From the NCBI RefSeq assembly GCF_030817175.1, contig NZ_JAUSYY010000001.1, positions 496,001 to 560,000 of the forward strand: DNA of 64,000 nt, read 5' to 3'. Within the stretch, counting starts at the first letter, position 1; every line of letters begins with the position of its first letter. The notes beneath the pieces are model-generated. The model saw only the letters and a list, made by a program, of their open reading frames with translations, was not told where the DNA came from and ran no database searches. Shown here piece after piece: positions 61,043-64,000 of the stretch. The DNA is from Agromyces ramosus. Lineage in GTDB: Bacteria; Actinomycetota; Actinomycetes; Actinomycetales; Microbacteriaceae. A program made the translations under genes and the position numbers.

Positions 61043-62716
61043 ATGGGAGTGGAGCCGGGCGCCGCCGAGACGCGCGAGGGTGCGACGGCGGCATCCGATC
61101 TCCAAGACCGCCCGGTCGTGCACGACGGCGTGGCACACGAGCTGCCGCCGCACGAGCAGCCGCGCGGCACGAGGCTCGACGACTGGTGGGGGCGCCTGCT
61201 CTCCACGCCGCGTCGCCGCGCGTTCTGGTACTGGGGCGGTCCGCTGCTCGTCACAGTGGTCGCCGCCGTGCTCCGGTTCTGGAACCTCGGGCATCCGCAG
61301 GCCGTCGTGTTCGACGAGACCTACTACGTGAAAGACGCCTGGACGCTGTTCCAGAACGGCTACGAGTCGTCATGGCCCGAGGGCGCCGATGCCGACTTCG
61401 CGAGCGGCGACACCGACATCTTCAGCGACGACCCGTCGTACGTGGTGCATCCGCCGCTCGGCAAGTGGCTGATCTCGCTCGGCATGATGGCGTTCGGAGC
61501 GGGCGACGCGTTCTGGTGGCGTGCCACCACCGCCCTCGCCGGCACGATCGCCGTGCTCGTCATGACGTTCGTCGCGCGCCGCCTCTTCGCCTCGACGATC
61601 CTCGCGGTGATCGCCGGGCTGCTCTTCGCCGTCGACGGCAACGCCATCGTGATGTCGCGGGTGGCCTTGCTCGACAACTGGCTGATGCTCTTCACGCTGC
61701 TCGCGTTCTGGTTCGTGCTGCTCGACCGCGACCGATCGCGCCGCATGCTCGAGGCCCGATTCGACGAGGCGCGTGCGTTCGGCCGGGAGTCGTACGCCGG
61801 GCCCGCGCTGTGGGACCGCCCGTGGGTGTTCGCCGCCGGGCTCGCGCTCGGCGCCGCGTGCGCCGTGAAGTGGTCGGGCGTCTACTTCCTCGCCGCGTTC
61901 GGCATCTACCTTGTGGTGGTCGACGCGCTCGCGCGGCGACGAGCCGGCGTGCCGTTCTGGATCAGCGGTGCGCTGCTCAAGCAGGGGCCCATCACGTTCG
62001 TGCTGCTCGTGCCGATCGCGGCCGTCGTCTACCTCGCGTCCTGGACGGGGTGGCTCGTCACCGACGGCGGCTATTACCGGCACTGGGCCGAGGAGGCCGG
62101 CAACGCGGCGACCGGATGGCTCGCCTGGGTGCCGACCTCGCTGCAGAGCCTCTGGCATTACCACGTGTCCGCCTACGGCTACCACGTCGGGGTGCACAGC
62201 CCGCACCCGTGGCAGTCGAACCCGCTCGAGTGGCTCCTCATGATCCGCCCGACGAACATGTACTTCGACGACCAGTCGGGCGGATGCGGCGCCGACACCT
62301 GCTGGTCGTCGATCATCGAGGTGGGCAACCCGCTCATCTGGTGGGCGGCGGCCGTGGCATCCGTGTACCTCGTCTACCGGCTCGTGCGCTACCGCGAGTG
62401 GCAGGTCGGTGCGATCCTGCTCGGCATCGCGGCCGGCTACCTGCCGTGGCTCATGTACCTGAGCCGCACGGTCTTCCAGTTCTACTCGATCGCCTTCGAG
62501 CCCTACACGGTGCTCGCGCTCGTCTTCGTGATCGGGTTGATCCTCGGGCGCCGCGACGACCCCACGTGGCGACGCAAGCGCGGGCTCGCGACCGTCGGCA
62601 TCTTCCTCGGCGCCGTGCTCGTCGTCTCGGCGTTCTTCTATCCGATCTGGATCGGGATGCCGGTCACGCCGCTCTTCCGCCAATTGCACTTCTGGCTGCC
62701 GAGCTGGGCGGCGTGA
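61043..62716 (+). CDS. pmt: Polyprenol-phosphate-mannose-protein mannosyltransferase
   Basis: GT-C/GT39 membrane enzyme transferring mannose from polyprenyl-phosphate mannose to Ser/Thr of exported proteins. 557 residues, about 11 helices after a 60-residue cytoplasmic N-terminus. The first extracytoplasmic loop has the catalytic DE in VVFDETYYVKDAW, with HPPLGKWLI following. MIR domains are absent, as in bacteria. The stop overlaps the next gene's start (TGATG). With Z-prenyl carriers made elsewhere, it indicates a mannosylated secretome. Confidence 0.94.
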   Translation: MGVEPGAAETREGATAASDLQDRPVVHDGVAHELPPHEQPRGTRLDDWWGRLLSTPRRRAFWYWGGPLLVTVVAAVLRFWNLGHPQAVVFDETYYVKDAWTLFQNGYESSWPEGADADFASGDTDIFSDDPSYVVHPPLGKWLISLGMMAFGAGDAFWWRATTALAGTIAVLVMTFVARRLFASTILAVIAGLLFAVDGNAIVMSRVALLDNWLMLFTLLAFWFVLLDRDRSRRMLEARFDEARAFGRESYAGPALWDRPWVFAAGLALGAACAVKWSGVYFLAAFGIYLVVVDALARRRAGVPFWISGALLKQGPITFVLLVPIAAVVYLASWTGWLVTDGGYYRHWAEEAGNAATGWLAWVPTSLQSLWHYHVSAYGYHVGVHSPHPWQSNPLEWLLMIRPTNMYFDDQSGGCGADTCWSSIIEVGNPLIWWAAAVASVYLVYRLVRYREWQVGAILLGIAAGYLPWLMYLSRTVFQFYSIAFEPYTVLALVFVIGLILGRRDDPTWRRKRGLATVGIFLGAVLVVSAFFYPIWIGMPVTPLFRQLHFWLPSWAA

Positions 62717-63699
62717 TGTTCGCCGGTCGGATGCCGGGACTCCTCCTCGCGGCATGCGCGGCCCTCGTGGCGTGGCTCGCGCACCTCGCGGTGCCGCTCG
62801 TGCCGCTGCTGACCGCCGCCGTGGCCCTCGGCATCGTGGTCGGCCAGGTCCCGGCGCTCCGCACTGCGCTCACGGGCAGCCTCGCGCCCGGGCTGCGGGT
62901 CGCGTCGCGGCAGCTGCTGCGCATCGGCATCGTGCTGCTCGGCCTGAAGCTGAGCCTCGTCGACATCGCCGAGCTCGGCTGGGTGTCGATCGTCACGACG
63001 ATCGGCGTCGTCGTGCTCACGTTCGTCGGCACGATCGGCCTCGGCCGTGCGTTCGGCCTGCGGGGGCACCAGCCGATCCTCGTCGCGAGCGGCTTCTCGA
63101 TCTGCGGCGCCTCGGCGATCGGCGCGATGGGCGCCGCGGTCCGCGCGCGCGACGAGGAGCAGGCGGTGCCCGTCGCGCTCGTGACCCTGTGCGGCACGAT
63201 CGCCATCGCGGTGCTGCCCGCGCTGTGGCATCCGCTCGGCCTCTCCGCCACCGGGTTCGGGCACTGGGTCGGTGCGGGCGTCCATGACGTTGGCCAGGTC
63301 ATCGCCACCGCACAGATCGCCGGCACCACGGCGCTCGCCGTCGCGGTCGTCGTGAAGCTCACCCGGGTGCTCATGCTCGCCCCGATGGTCGCGATCACCG
63401 TGGCCGTCGAACGGCGGCGGGCGACGGATGCCACGAGCCCCCGCCCCGCGATCGTGCCGCTCTTCGTGGCCGGCTTCCTCGCCGCCGTGGTGCTCAACAG
63501 CCTCGTGCCGCTGCCCGAATGGCTGCTCGTCGGCGCCGACTGGCTGCAGACCGCCCTGCTCGCGATGGCGCTCTTCGCGCTCGGCGCGTCGATCCGGTTC
63601 GCCGAGCTCGCCAGCACCGGATGGCGCGCCCTCGTGGTGGGACTCACCTCGTGGGCGCTCATCGCGGTGCTCGCCTACGGTGCGGTGCTGTTGGGCTGA
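62716..63699 (+). CDS. YeiH family putative sulfate exporter / membrane protein
   Basis: A 327-residue protein with about ten helices of the UPF0324/YeiH family, with motifs LLRIGIVLLGLKLSL, SGFSICGASAIGAMG and GAGVHDVGQVIATAQ. Relatives are annotated as putative sulfate exporters without direct proof of transport here. Its start overlaps the pmt stop, so the two are coupled, perhaps by chance. Starts GTG 62713 and ATG 62716 are both possible. Confidence 0.88.
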   Translation: MFAGRMPGLLLAACAALVAWLAHLAVPLVPLLTAAVALGIVVGQVPALRTALTGSLAPGLRVASRQLLRIGIVLLGLKLSLVDIAELGWVSIVTTIGVVVLTFVGTIGLGRAFGLRGHQPILVASGFSICGASAIGAMGAAVRARDEEQAVPVALVTLCGTIAIAVLPALWHPLGLSATGFGHWVGAGVHDVGQVIATAQIAGTTALAVAVVVKLTRVLMLAPMVAITVAVERRRATDATSPRPAIVPLFVAGFLAAVVLNSLVPLPEWLLVGADWLQTALLAMALFALGASIRFAELASTGWRALVVGLTSWALIAVLAYGAVLLG

Positions 63700-63718
63700 C
63701 CTGCCGGCTGGACCCGGC

Positions 63719-64000
63719 TCAGCCGACCGTCAGCACGACCTTGCCGCGCACGACGCCCGACTCGAAGCGGGTGAGTGCGTCGGCCGCCTGCTCGAGCGGG
63801 AACACCTCATCGACGACGGGCGTGATCTCGCCCGCGTCGATGCGGCGGGCCAGCTCGGCGAGGTCGTCGCCGCTGCGCCGCGCGGCGAGCGGGCGCAGTC
63901 GCTGCGACACGAACGGCGAGATCGCGGTGGCGCGGATGATCCGCCCGAACGGCCCGAAGATCCTTCCTCCCGTGCCGGACGAGAGCACGAGCGTGCCGTG
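63719..64000 (-). CDS. Zinc-binding-dehydrogenase-like oxidoreductase, C-terminal fragment (cut by window end)
   Basis: The minus-strand frame is open from the window end to the stop at 63719, giving about 93 C-terminal residues. LVLSSGTGGRIFGPFG matches the end of the Rossmann domain, and ITPVVDEVFPLEQAADALTRFESGVVRGKVVLTVG is the closing substrate-domain part of quinone-oxidoreductase-type MDR proteins. The start and most of the gene lie beyond 64000. The likely relationship to the 58.9-kb paralogue is by family only. Confidence 0.85.
   Translation of the reverse strand, partial: HGTLVLSSGTGGRIFGPFGRIIRATAISPFVSQRLRPLAARRSGDDLAELARRIDAGEITPVVDEVFPLEQAADALTRFESGVVRGKVVLTVG

Overview
This is a gene-dense, very high-GC (about 70 percent) bacterial chromosome segment with no phage, insertion sequence, rRNA operon or CRISPR array. 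GTG starts, ATGA/GTGA stop-start overlaps, TAnnnT -10 elements lying 6-7 nt upstream of start codons (leaderless mRNAs), a protein-O-mannosyltransferase, and actinobacterial families (DUF4245, DUF4307, DUF501, actinobacterial short-chain Z-prenyl synthase next to hemolysin III) point to an actinomycete. The abundant GGATGCC/GGCATCC word and the gene families suggest the family Microbacteriaceae (for example Agromyces or a relative). That placement is an inference from pattern and was not tested by search.

Layout. 1-8.9 kb: DUF4245 end, beta-carbonic anhydrase, fumarase C, KTSC protein, PIN-PhoH ATPase, class V aminotransferase, divergent Z-prenyl synthase and TrhA, DUF4307 and GreA. 9-16.6 kb: threonine dehydratase coupled to an AI-2E permease, YcaQ-like glycosylase, HtpX-LemA, and a TetR-ABC exporter cassette. 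16.6-21.1 kb: a tightly overlapping operon TetR - MFS - DTA-like PLP enzyme - aldonolactone oxidase, with a perfect 16-bp palindrome in front. 21.1-27.5 kb: Ppx/GppA, a tRNA with anticodon UAA, NDH-2, and the enolase - FtsB/DivIC - DUF501 - S8 protease block. 27.6-28.8 kb: a DUF559 (Vsr-like) gene flanked by two related palindromic elements, the most accessory-looking spot. 28.8-32.9 kb: hisS, an NTF2-like protein, mazG, and divergent nhaA with a structured leader and a 32-codon coupled ORF. 32.9-47.1 kb: mfd, RNase H, pth, rplY, gntK/gnd, DUF202 proteins, an HTH protein, fadD, prs, glmU and tRNA-Gln. 47.3-52 kb: MarR, a Zur-box-controlled AztD-like zinc lipoprotein, and the MetQNI importer. 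52-64 kb: ABC-F ATPase, ispE, a DUF4287 protein, ksgA, tatD, metG, an oxidoreductase, rsmI, pmt, a YeiH exporter and the end of another oxidoreductase.

The backbone (mfd, mazG, eno, ftsB, DUF501, ppx, pth, rplY, fadD, prs, glmU, ispE, ksgA, tatD, metG, rsmI, pmt) matches my memory of the conserved Mycobacterium tuberculosis Rv1002c-Rv1026 neighbourhood, so most of the window is core housekeeping: translation quality, nucleotide and cell-envelope precursor supply, cell division and DNA repair. The novelty lies in small elements: the nhaA leader RNA and its coupled small ORF, the class-I-shaped tRNA-Leu(UAA), the tRNA-Gln/glmU junction, the palindrome-flanked DUF559 gene, the TetR cassette with its operator, and the Zur promoter. 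No intergenic stretch exceeds about 270 bases.
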